24,489 nucleotides of DNA from Pseudomonadota bacterium (lineage in GTDB: Bacteria; Pseudomonadota; Gammaproteobacteria; Burkholderiales; Rhodocyclaceae): positions 1-24,489 of the forward strand of contig JAJZPJ010000015.1 in assembly GCA_021811225.1 (NCBI GenBank), read 5' to 3'. The notes below the pieces were generated by a model that searched no databases, was not told where the DNA came from, and worked only from the letters and a program-made list of their open reading frames with translations. Positions 6,852-14,236 of the stretch are shown here, in pieces (positions within the stretch are counted from its first letter, which is position 1; every line of letters starts with the position of its first letter). A program made the position numbers and the translations under genes.

Positions 6852-8608
6852 TAAGCCTTGCTCCAGGAGTCCCTGAGGGTCACGGTGCGGTTGAATACCG
6901 GCTGGTCGGGTCGCGAATCGACGCGGTCGGCGACGAAATAGCCGTGGCGCTCGAACTGGAAACTGTCCTCCGGCTGCGCGGCTCTCAGCGCCGGCTCCAG
7001 CTGGGCGGTGATGAGCTTCTTGCTGTCGGGATTGAGGTCGGCGAGGTAGTCGCGCTCCTCCCCCTGTTCCTTGGCGCCAGGATGCGGGCGGGAGAACAGC
7101 CGGTCGTAGAGCCTCACCTCGGCCGGGTAGGCGTGGCGCGCCGAGACCCAATGCAGGTTGCCCTTGACCTTGTAATTGTCCGAACCCGGCGTTCCGGACT
7201 TGGAGTCGGGCAGGTATTCGCAATGGACGCTGACCACCCGGCCCTCGGCATCGTGCTCCGCGCCGAGACACTTGACCACGAAGCCGTAGCGCAGGCGCGC
7301 CATGCTGCCCGGAGTGAGGCGGTGGTAGCCCTTGGTCGGCGTGTCCAGATAGTCTTCGCGCTCGATCCACAGCTCCTTCGAAAAGGGAATTTCGCGCTTG
7401 CCGAGCTCGGGTTTCAAGGGGTGGTTGGGGGCGTGACAGAGTTCCTCCTGTCCCTCGGGATAGTTGTCGATCACCAGCTTCAGGGGATCGAGCACCGCGA
7501 TGCGGCGCTGCGCGCGCTCGTTGAGATCCTCGCGCATGCAGTCTTCCAGAAGACTCATGTCGATCCAGGAGTCCGACTTGGAGACGCCGATGCGCTCGGC
7601 GAACAGGCGGAAGCCGGCGGGCGTGAAGCCGCGGCGGCGGGCGCCGACCAGGGTGGGCATGCGCGGGTCGTCCCAGCCGTCGGTGTGGCCTTCCTCGACC
7701 AACTGGATCAGGCGGCGCTTGGAGAGCACGACGTAGGTCAGGTTGAGCCGGGAGAATTCGTACTGACGCGGCAGCGGCGTATTGAGCAGGCCCAGCGCCG
7801 CGAGCTTGTCGTTGAGCCAGTCGTAGAGCGGCCTGTGGTCCTCGAATTCGAGCGTGCAGAGCGAGTGGGTGATGTTCTCCAGCGCGTCCGAGATGCCGTG
7901 GGCGTAGTCGTACATCGGATAGAGGCACCACTTGTCGCCGGTGCGGTGATGGGCGCCGTGGCGGATGCGGTAGGCGATCGGGTCGCGCAGGTTGAGATTG
8001 GCTGCGGCCATGTCGATCTTCAGGCGCAGCACGTGGGCACCGTCGGCGAATTCGCCGGCTCTCATGCGCCGGAACAGGTCGAGGTTCTCGGCCACGGAGC
8101 GATCCCGGTGCGGCGAGTTCCTGCCCCCCTCGGTCAGCGTGCCGCGGTGTTCGCGGATGGCTTCGGCGGACAGGCTGTCCACGTAGGCGAGACCGGCCGC
8201 GATCAGCGCCTCGGCGAATTCGTAGAGCCAGTCGAAGTAGTCCGAGGCGTAGTAGAGGTTGTTCCCCCAGTCGAAGCCCAGCCAATGCACCGCGTCGATG
8301 ATCGAGTCGACGTACTCCTGCTCTTCCTTGGCCGGGTTGGTGTCGTCGAAGCGCAGATGGCAGGCGCCGCCATAGTCGCGCGCCAGGCCGAAGTTGAGGC
8401 AGATGCTCTTGGCGTGGCCGTAATGCAGGTAGCCGTTGGGTTCGGGCGGAAAGCGGGTGCGGATCCTGGCCGGGTCGAGCGGGGCTTCGGCCTGGAGCGC
8501 GGCCGGACCGGGACGGCCGGAGAAGCGGCGTGTCGCGTTTCTTCCCGTCGCCAGGTCGTCCTCGACGATGTTGCGGATGAAGTTGGCGGTGGGATTGTCG
8601 GCGGACAT
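6851..8608 (-). CDS. glnS: Glutaminyl-tRNA synthetase
   Basis: This 585-aa class I aminoacyl-tRNA synthetase charges tRNA-Gln with glutamine in the cytosol. The PPEPNGYLHYGHAKS block contains the HIGH-type motif (LHYGH, residues 61-65), followed by CLNFGLARDYGG, LRFDDTNPAKEE and YPMYDYAHGISDALE. A KMSKS-type VLSKRRL and the C-terminal anticodon-binding domain with PVFNRTVTLRDSW are also present. Similarity to E. coli GlnS runs the full length. Between the N-terminal NFIRNIVEDDLATG segment and the RTRFPPEP block there are about 23 residues more than in E. coli GlnS. The start ATG at 8608 lacks a good Shine-Dalgarno sequence. The gene diverges from hrpA. Confidence 0.97.
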   Translation of the reverse strand: MSADNPTANFIRNIVEDDLATGRNATRRFSGRPGPAALQAEAPLDPARIRTRFPPEPNGYLHYGHAKSICLNFGLARDYGGACHLRFDDTNPAKEEQEYVDSIIDAVHWLGFDWGNNLYYASDYFDWLYEFAEALIAAGLAYVDSLSAEAIREHRGTLTEGGRNSPHRDRSVAENLDLFRRMRAGEFADGAHVLRLKIDMAAANLNLRDPIAYRIRHGAHHRTGDKWCLYPMYDYAHGISDALENITHSLCTLEFEDHRPLYDWLNDKLAALGLLNTPLPRQYEFSRLNLTYVVLSKRRLIQLVEEGHTDGWDDPRMPTLVGARRRGFTPAGFRLFAERIGVSKSDSWIDMSLLEDCMREDLNERAQRRIAVLDPLKLVIDNYPEGQEELCHAPNHPLKPELGKREIPFSKELWIEREDYLDTPTKGYHRLTPGSMARLRYGFVVKCLGAEHDAEGRVVSVHCEYLPDSKSGTPGSDNYKVKGNLHWVSARHAYPAEVRLYDRLFSRPHPGAKEQGEERDYLADLNPDSKKLITAQLEPALRAAQPEDSFQFERHGYFVADRVDSRPDQPVFNRTVTLRDSWSKA

Positions 8609-8640
8609 GGCGTTGCGCGGGGGGGGCGATGAGAGGCGGC

Positions 8641-8677
8641 CATTTTACGGCAAAGCCGCCGCCCCGCCGTGTAAAAT
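8641..8677. promoter_or_regulatory. Symmetrical divergent promoter candidate between glnS and hrpA
   Basis: An interrupted inverted repeat, CATTTTACGGC (8641-8651) against GCCGTGTAAAATG (8667-8679), places a TAAAAT hexamer on each strand: 8647-8642 toward glnS and 8672-8677 toward hrpA. These are good -10 candidates. No convincing -35 elements are seen. If used, the plus-strand -10 would put the start point at or next to the hrpA ATG, giving a very short or absent leader. Confidence 0.35.
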
Positions 8678-8683
8678 GCGCCC

Positions 8684-11600
8684 ATGATTCACGGGCGCTC
8701 CGGCCATCCCGCCGCCAGCCAAACGAAGCCGGGCGACCCGGCTGCTGCGCGGGCGCGTCTCGAAGCCCGTCTGGCGGCGAGGCCCGAGATTCTCTACGAC
8801 CAGGACTTGCCGATCGCCGCGCGGCGGGCCGAGATCGCCGCGGCGATTCGAGCCCACCAGGTGATCATCGTCTGCGGCGAGACCGGCTCGGGCAAGACCA
8901 CGCAATTGCCCAAGATCTGCCTCGAACTGGGCCGCGGTTGCGCCGGCCTGATCGGTCATACCCAGCCGCGGCGCATCGCCGCGCGCGCCACCGCCGTGCG
9001 CATCAGCCAGGAGCTGAAGAGCGAGCTCGGCCGCCACGTCGGCTACAAGATACGCTTCACCGACCGCGTCTCGCCCGATACCTACATCAAATTGATGACC
9101 GACGGCATCCTGCTCGCCGAGACCCAGACCGACCCGCTACTGCGGCAATACGACACGATCATCCTCGACGAGGCGCACGAGCGCAGCCTGAACATCGACT
9201 TCCTGCTCGGACATCTCAAGCAGGTGCTGCCCAAGCGGCCGGATCTCAAGCTCATCGTCACCTCGGCGACCCTCGACGCCGAGCGTTTCTCCCAGCATTT
9301 CGACGACGCCCCGGTGTTCGAGGTCTCCGGCCGCCTCTACCCGATCGAGATGCGCTGGCGGCCGGTGGTAATTGAGCTTCCGCCCCACCCCCTTCCCGGG
9401 GAAGGGGGCGAGGGAGGCTCGCGCAGCTCGCAGTCCACCGCTGTGCCGGGCTCGGGGGCCCCCAAGGGAACCCTCTTCGGGGCGCGGCACTCCGCCCGAC
9501 GCGAGGCTCAGGAGCGCGACATCAACGACGCCATCGTCGATGCGGTGGCCGAGGCGCATCGCACCGGGCCGGGCGACGTGTTGGTGTTCCTGCCCGGCGA
9601 GCGCGAGATCCGGGAGGCGGCCGAGGCGCTGCGCAAGCACCATCCTCCATCCACCGAGATCCTCTCGCTGTTCGCGCGCCAGTCGGCGCCGGAACAGGCC
9701 CGCGTCTTCCAGGCGCACCAGGGGCGGCGCGTGGTGCTGGCGACCAACGTCGCCGAGACCTCGCTGACCGTACCGGGAATACGCTACGTCGTGGACACCG
9801 GCCTGGCCCGGGTCAAGCGCTATTCGCATCGCAACAAGGTCGAGCAGCTGCGGGTCGAGCCGATCGCCCGGGCCGCCGCCAACCAGCGCGCCGGGCGCTG
9901 CGGGCGGGTCGCGAGCGGCATCTGCTTTCGCCTCTACGCCGAAGAGGACTATGCCAGGCGGCCGCCCTACACCGATCCGGAAATCCTGCGCTCCTCGCTC
10001 GCAGGGGTGATCCTGCGCATGAAGTCGCTGAATCTGGGCGGCGTCGAGGCCTTCCCTTTCCTGCAGCCGCCGCCGCCGAGGATGATCTCCGACGGCTACC
10101 AGTTGTTGAACGAGCTGGGCGCGGTCGATGACGGCAATCACCTGACCACCGTCGGGCGCGAGCTGGCGAAGCTCCCGCTCGATCCCAAGATCGGCCGGAT
10201 GATCCTCGCCGCGCGCGATCAAGGCGCGCTGCGCGAGGTGCTGATCATCGCCGCCGCCCTGTCCGTCCAGGACGTCCGGGATAGGCCGGCCGAGCAGGCG
10301 GGCGGCGCCGATCAGGCGCACGCCAAGTGGCGTGACGAGAAATCGGAATTCCTCTCCTACCTCAAGCTGTGGGCCGCCGCCGACGCCGTGTGGAGCCACG
10401 AGTCGCAGGCGAAGCAGCGGGCCTGGTGCCGGCAGAACTTCGTTTCCTGGCTGCGGCTGCGCGAGTGGCGCGACATCCACGGCCAGCTCCATGCCGTTTG
10501 CGCCGAGCACGGCTGGAAGGAGAACGGGCTGCCGGCCACTTACGAGGCGATCCATCAAGCGCTGCTCGCCGGCTTGCTCGGCCACGTCGGCCTGAAGAGC
10601 GAAGACGAAGGACAGTATCTCGGCGCGCACGGCATCAAGTTTCATCTCCATCCCGGCTCAGCTCTCGCCAGGCGCGCGGGGCGCTGGGTGATGGCGGCCG
10701 AACTGGTGGAGACTTCGCGCTTGTTCGCGCGCTGCCTCGCCAGGATCGAGCCGGAATGGCTGGAGCGGGTCGGCGCCCATCTGATTCGGCGCCACGTCTA
10801 TGAACCTCACTGGGAGAAATCTTCCGGCCGGGTGGTGGCCTGGGAGCGCGCGACCTTGTACGGCCTGTTGCTCTACGCCAAGCGTCGCGTTACGTTCGGC
10901 AATGAGCCGCAGGAACGGAAGCTCGCCCGCGAGCTGTTCATCCGCGGTGCGCTGGTCGATGGCGAGGTGCATGAGGACTTCGTCCGACGCGCGAAGTTCT
11001 TCCAGCACAACCGGAGGCTGGTCGCCGAGATCGAACAGCTCGAGCACAAATCGCGTCGCCCGGATGTGCTGGTCGATGAGGAGCTGATCGCCGCTTTTTA
11101 CGACGCGAAGATTCCCGAGGGCATCACCACGCTCGCCGCCTTCGACCATTGGCGGCGCGAAGCCGAGCGGGAACAGCCCAGACTGCTGTTTCTCGAGCGC
11201 GAGCAGTTGATGCGCCACGAGGCCGCCGGCATCACCACCGATGCCTTTCCGCATCATCTAGAATTTCACGGCCAGAAGCTCGGACTCTCCTATCATCACG
11301 ATCCGGGTGCGGCCGACGATGGCGTCACTCTCTCGCTGCCCCTGGTGAGCGTGAATCAGATCTCGGCCGTGCGCTGCGAATGGCTGGTGCCCGGCCTGCT
11401 GGAGGAGAAGGTGCGGCAATTGCTGAAGACGCTGCCCGCGCGTTTCAGGAGCCGCCTGATGCCGCTCGATGTCTTCGCCGCAGAATTTTGCCAACAGGCT
11501 CGCGATCTGGATGAGCCGCTGGTGCGGGCGCTGACCCGCGCCGTCGAGGAGAAGCTGGCGCTGAAGCTGCCGCTCGACGCCTTCCGCCCCGGCGAATTGC

Positions 11601-12619
11601 GGCCCCACCTAATGATGAACTTCCGGCTGCAGGACGAGCACGGCGGCACGCTGGCCATTTCACGATCGCTGGCGGAGTTGCGCGAAAAGTACGGCAACCG
11701 GGTGGAGCAGAGCTTCGCGCTGGCGGAAGTGGGCGGCGAGACCGTCGCAGGGGAGCTGGCCGGACTGACTTCCTGGAGCTTCGGCGATCTGCCCGAACTC
11801 CAGGAAATCACCGTTGCCGGCCGCAAGGTGGTCGGTTTCCCGGCCCTGGTGGATGAAGGGGAGAGCGTCGCGCTGCGCGCCTTCGACACGCCCGAGAAGG
11901 CGGCACTCCAGCATCGCGCCGGCCTGCGCCGGCTGTTCGCGCTCGGCCTCAGGGAACAGATGAAATACGTCCAGAAGAACCTCGGCCTGCGCGACATGGC
12001 CCTGCAATTCATCAACCTGTTTTCCGAACGGGAGCTGCAGGAACAATTGCTCGCCGCGACCCTGGAGCGGACCTGCATGATGGCGCCCCTGCCGCAGACG
12101 GCGACCGAGTTCGAGCAACGCTGGGCTGACGCGAAGCCGCGCGTCGCGCTGGTGGCACAGGAGTTGGCGCGGCTCACCGGCACTATCTTGGCCGAATATG
12201 CGGCGCTGCAAAGGAAGCTCGGCCTAGCCAAGGCTTTCCCCACGGTGGCGGCCGACATCGCCGCTCAATGCGCTACGCTGCTCGACCGGAGTTTCTTGCT
12301 GGCCACCCCCTTCGAGCGTCTGCAGCACTTCCCGCGTTACCTCAAGGCCGCCGGCCTGCGCTTGGAGAAACTGCGCGCCGATCCGACCAGGGACGCTGCA
12401 GCGATGGGCGAATGGCAGCGGCTGGCCAAACCCTTCGAGCGCGAACGCATGGCGCGGCAGAAGGCCGGCGTGCATGATCCGTTTCTGGATGAGTTCCGCT
12501 GGTTGCTGGAAGAACTGCGGGTATCGCTATTCGCCCAGGAGTTGCGCACGCCGACGCCGGTATCGGTGAAGCGCCTGGCCAAGACCTGGGATTCGCGGGT
12601 CCACCCGCATACGCATTGA
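8684..12619 (+). CDS. hrpA: ATP-dependent RNA helicase HrpA (DEAH box)
   Basis: This 1311-aa DEAH-box helicase matches the usual HrpA length of about 1300 aa. Walker A is GETGSGKTTQ (65-74), the DEAH box is at 162-165 in LDEAHERSLNIDFLLG, motif III SAT is at 194-196 and motif VI QRAGRCGR is at 401-408. The helicase-associated domain and the long HrpA-specific C-terminal region follow. E. coli HrpA acts in mRNA processing and rescue of stalled ribosomes. Residues about 230-275, between the two RecA-like lobes, form a low-complexity Pro/Gly/Ser-rich stretch absent from E. coli HrpA; it is annotated separately. No Shine-Dalgarno sequence is evident before ATG 8684. The MoCF-type gene starts 10 bp downstream. 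Confidence 0.96.
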   Translation: MIHGRSGHPAASQTKPGDPAAARARLEARLAARPEILYDQDLPIAARRAEIAAAIRAHQVIIVCGETGSGKTTQLPKICLELGRGCAGLIGHTQPRRIAARATAVRISQELKSELGRHVGYKIRFTDRVSPDTYIKLMTDGILLAETQTDPLLRQYDTIILDEAHERSLNIDFLLGHLKQVLPKRPDLKLIVTSATLDAERFSQHFDDAPVFEVSGRLYPIEMRWRPVVIELPPHPLPGEGGEGGSRSSQSTAVPGSGAPKGTLFGARHSARREAQERDINDAIVDAVAEAHRTGPGDVLVFLPGEREIREAAEALRKHHPPSTEILSLFARQSAPEQARVFQAHQGRRVVLATNVAETSLTVPGIRYVVDTGLARVKRYSHRNKVEQLRVEPIARAAANQRAGRCGRVASGICFRLYAEEDYARRPPYTDPEILRSSLAGVILRMKSLNLGGVEAFPFLQPPPPRMISDGYQLLNELGAVDDGNHLTTVGRELAKLPLDPKIGRMILAARDQGALREVLIIAAALSVQDVRDRPAEQAGGADQAHAKWRDEKSEFLSYLKLWAAADAVWSHESQAKQRAWCRQNFVSWLRLREWRDIHGQLHAVCAEHGWKENGLPATYEAIHQALLAGLLGHVGLKSEDEGQYLGAHGIKFHLHPGSALARRAGRWVMAAELVETSRLFARCLARIEPEWLERVGAHLIRRHVYEPHWEKSSGRVVAWERATLYGLLLYAKRRVTFGNEPQERKLARELFIRGALVDGEVHEDFVRRAKFFQHNRRLVAEIEQLEHKSRRPDVLVDEELIAAFYDAKIPEGITTLAAFDHWRREAEREQPRLLFLEREQLMRHEAAGITTDAFPHHLEFHGQKLGLSYHHDPGAADDGVTLSLPLVSVNQISAVRCEWLVPGLLEEKVRQLLKTLPARFRSRLMPLDVFAAEFCQQARDLDEPLVRALTRAVEEKLALKLPLDAFRPGELRPHLMMNFRLQDEHGGTLAISRSLAELREKYGNRVEQSFALAEVGGETVAGELAGLTSWSFGDLPELQEITVAGRKVVGFPALVDEGESVALRAFDTPEKAALQHRAGLRRLFALGLREQMKYVQKNLGLRDMALQFINLFSERELQEQLLAATLERTCMMAPLPQTATEFEQRWADAKPRVALVAQELARLTGTILAEYAALQRKLGLAKAFPTVAADIAAQCATLLDRSFLLATPFERLQHFPRYLKAAGLRLEKLRADPTRDAAAMGEWQRLAKPFERERMARQKAGVHDPFLDEFRWLLEELRVSLFAQELRTPTPVSVKRLAKTWDSRVHPHTH
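9372..9505 (+). repeat. Palindrome-rich repeat-like insertion inside hrpA
   Basis: This stretch encodes about 40 residues that have no counterpart in E. coli HrpA. It contains a perfect palindromic hairpin (CCCCCTTCC at 9388-9396, cgg loop, GGAAGGGGG at 9400-9408), then GGGGG/CCCCC at 9454-9463 and a CCAAGGGAACCCTCTTCGG segment. The translation HPLPGEGGEGG and the CCCTTGGGGG/CCCTTCGGGG flavour recall dispersed intergenic repeats common in betaproteobacteria. The reading frame is kept open through it. The boundaries are approximate. Confidence 0.7.
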
Positions 12620-12629
12620 GGAGCAGATC

Positions 12630-13418
12630 ATGGGCTTTGGCGCAATCATCATCGGCGACGAAATCGTTCGCGGCAAGCGTAGCGACAAGCACTTTGCCAA
12701 GCTGATCGAGCTCTTGGCGTTGCGCGGTCTACACCTCGATTGGAGCCTCTATCTCGGCGACGATCGCCGCCGGCTGACCGAGACGCTCGCGCTCTCCCTC
12801 AAGACCCAGGACGCCGTTTTCAGTTTCGGCGGCATCGGCGTCACCCCGGACGATCACACCCGGCAGGCAGCGGCCGCCGCCGCCGGGGTGCCGCTGCGCC
12901 TGCATCCCGAAGCGGAAGCCGAAATCCGCGCGCGCTTTGCCCAGACGGGCACCGAGGTGACCCGGGATCGCCTGCAACTGGGCGAGTTTCCGGCCGGCAG
13001 CCGGATCATCCCGAATCCCTTCAACCGCATTCCCGGCTTTTCGTTCGCCGATCATCACTTCTTTCCCGGTTTCCCCCAGATGGCCCACCCGATGCTGGAA
13101 TGGGTGCTCGACAGCTACTATCGCGAGCGCTTTCATCGGGTGGCGGAAGCGGAACAGGCGATCATCGTCTGGGAGGGCAATGAAGGCACCTTGCTCGATC
13201 TGATGCGACGCATAGAAGCCGAGCACGCCGGACTCACGGTATTCAGCCTGCCGTCGTTTGGCAGCGCCGCGATGCGTCGCCATATCGAGCTCGGCGTCCG
13301 CGGCGATCCGGCGCAGGTGCCGATCGCGATGCAGAAGATCTGTGCCGAGGTGTCGCGCCTGGGCTTCCAGTGGGATGAGCCGGAACGGAAAACCCCGGCC
13401 GGAGCCGGGGTCGGATGA
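12630..13418 (+). CDS. Molybdopterin-binding (MoCF/CinA N-terminal) domain protein
   Basis: This 262-aa protein starts with a MoCF_biosynth domain of the COG1058 type (also found at the N terminus of CinA). Visible features are AIIIGDEIVRGKRSD at the N terminus and the GGIGVTPDDHTRQAAA signature (67-82). It lacks the CinA C-terminal nicotinamide-nucleotide amidase domain. Stand-alone members are widespread but poorly characterised; molybdopterin binding or ADP-ribose pyrophosphatase-like activity is possible. A GAGGAG ribosome-binding site lies 6 bp before the ATG, and the gene starts 10 bp after hrpA, so cotranscription is likely. The last eight residues (TPAGAGVG) are encoded by a GC-rich hairpin that looks like the terminator of the convergent phasin gene. 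Confidence 0.87.
   Translation: MGFGAIIIGDEIVRGKRSDKHFAKLIELLALRGLHLDWSLYLGDDRRRLTETLALSLKTQDAVFSFGGIGVTPDDHTRQAAAAAAGVPLRLHPEAEAEIRARFAQTGTEVTRDRLQLGEFPAGSRIIPNPFNRIPGFSFADHHFFPGFPQMAHPMLEWVLDSYYRERFHRVAEAEQAIIVWEGNEGTLLDLMRRIEAEHAGLTVFSLPSFGSAAMRRHIELGVRGDPAQVPIAMQKICAEVSRLGFQWDEPERKTPAGAGVG
13389..13411 (-). terminator. Rho-independent terminator for the phasin gene, inside the convergent CDS
   Basis: Read on the minus strand, ACCCCGGC (13411-13404), a TCCG loop and GCCGGGGT (13399-13392) are followed by a short T run ending at 13389. This is a classic strong-stem terminator about 45 bp downstream of the phasin stop codon. It overlaps the last codons of the molybdopterin-binding gene on the other strand. 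Confidence 0.7.
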
Positions 13419-13423
13419 ACCGC

Positions 13424-13440
13424 GAGCCCTGATCGGGCTC
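13424..13440. other. Small hairpin in the convergent intergenic gap
   Basis: GAGCCC (13424-13429) and GGGCTC (13435-13440) form a 6-bp stem with a 5-nt loop, between the stop codons of the MoCF-type gene and the phasin gene. It has no U-tract on either side. It may help terminate or stabilise either transcript. Confidence 0.35.
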
Positions 13441-13453
13441 AATGGTGCGCCGG

Positions 13454-14008
13454 TCAGGCAGCCTTCTTGACCTTGGCGGCGGCGCCGGCGGCCTTGACCG
13501 TGGCGCTGGTGGCGGCGGCCATGTTGGCTTCGGCGATCTCGGCGACCTGCTTGGCAGCCTTGCTCATGCTGTCGTAGGCCGAATTGGCGGCGGCGATGGC
13601 GGACTTGACCGCGGCGACGGCGACGTCGGAACCGGCCGGCGCGTTCTTGGCAACCTTGTCGAGGGCGGAAGCGACGTTCTTGTTCACTTCGGCGAATTGC
13701 GACTCGACGATCTTCGACACTTCTTCCTGCGTCTGGGTGGCGATCTCATAGACGCTGCGCGAATAGGCGACGAGCTTTTCGACCGAAGGCTGGGCCAGGG
13801 TGGTTTGCAGGCCGACCAGTTGCTGCACGTCCTTGACGCCGAGCAGGGCCTTGGCATTGGCCATGCCGTCCTCGAGGAAGGAACGGGCGGTATTGAGATT
13901 CAGCGCGGCGAGGCGTTCGGCGCTGGCGAAGGCGGTATTGGCCAGGGTCAGAAAGGTTTCGACGTTGGCCTTGTTGGCGCTGGCGAGGTTCTCGGGGGTG
14001 GCAATCAT
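13454..14008 (-). CDS. phaP: Phasin family protein (polyhydroxyalkanoate granule-associated)
   Basis: This 184-aa, Ala-rich, almost entirely helical protein has the phasin pattern. It starts near MIATPENLASANKANVETF, continues with LANTAFASAERLAALNLNTAR and ends in an Ala/Lys-rich tail (AAGAAAKVKKAA). Phasins coat polyhydroxyalkanoate granules and control their size and number. The start at 14008 is fixed by an AGGAGAG ribosome-binding site; the frame is open 24 codons further upstream, but that part lies in the leader and is not phasin-like. The gene has its own strong promoter, two likely PhaR sites and a terminator, so it is probably monocistronic. The enoyl-CoA hydratase gene upstream also fits fatty-acid and PHA metabolism. 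Confidence 0.93.
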   Translation of the reverse strand: MIATPENLASANKANVETFLTLANTAFASAERLAALNLNTARSFLEDGMANAKALLGVKDVQQLVGLQTTLAQPSVEKLVAYSRSVYEIATQTQEEVSKIVESQFAEVNKNVASALDKVAKNAPAGSDVAVAAVKSAIAAANSAYDSMSKAAKQVAEIAEANMAAATSATVKAAGAAAKVKKAA

Positions 14009-14075
14009 GTTTCTCTCCTGAAAGTAATGGAATGAGCGGCGGTTGCCGCATTCAATCCAACCATGGCGACCATGG

Positions 14076-14084
14076 TGCAATGCA
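14076..14084. promoter_or_regulatory. Palindrome downstream of the phaP -10, candidate PhaR operator
   Basis: TGCAATGCA is an odd-length perfect palindrome located at about +4 to +12 of the predicted phaP transcript. On the minus strand its context is CTGCATTGCACCA, closely similar to the upstream site. PhaR repressors control phasin genes and sense PHA granules in related bacteria; assignment to PhaR is inferred. Confidence 0.5.
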
Positions 14085-14094
14085 GCATGGTTCC

Positions 14095-14122
14095 ATTATA
14101 GGAGGGAAACACCCGGTGTCAA
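14095..14122 (-). promoter_or_regulatory. Near-consensus sigma70 promoter of phaP
   Basis: On the minus strand a perfect TTGACA (14122-14117) is followed after 16 bp by a perfect TATAAT (14100-14095). The predicted start point is near 14088, giving a leader of about 80 nt before the ATG at 14008. An A-rich stretch precedes the -35. This is the strongest promoter-like sequence found in the window. Confidence 0.85.
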
Positions 14123-14133
14123 GTTATTTTTTG

Positions 14134-14142
14134 TGCATTGCA
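14134..14142. promoter_or_regulatory. Palindrome upstream of the phaP -35, candidate PhaR operator
   Basis: TGCATTGCA lies 11 bp upstream of the -35 hexamer. On the minus strand its context is TTGCAATGCACAA, sharing the pattern YTGCAWTGCACMA with the downstream palindrome. The pair brackets the promoter at about 58 bp centre to centre, an arrangement suitable for repression. Confidence 0.5.
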
Positions 14143-14236
14143 ACAATTGCGGGCGCCATCACTTACGCCATTGGTAACAGGTAGTTAAATTCATCTCTCC
14201 AGCATCGACGGGTAGCGCTGGGGCGGTTTGGCCCGT

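Noticed and set aside
6698..8632. 644-codon open frame on the plus strand
   Set aside because: It is the antisense shadow of glnS; the minus frame has full-length GlnS similarity.
9137..10651. 504-codon open frame on the minus strand
   Set aside because: It is antisense to hrpA, whose frame carries all helicase motifs.
14009..14080. 24-codon N-terminal extension of the phasin
   Set aside because: It covers the transcript leader and an operator-like palindrome, while a good Shine-Dalgarno sequence directly precedes the ATG at 14008.
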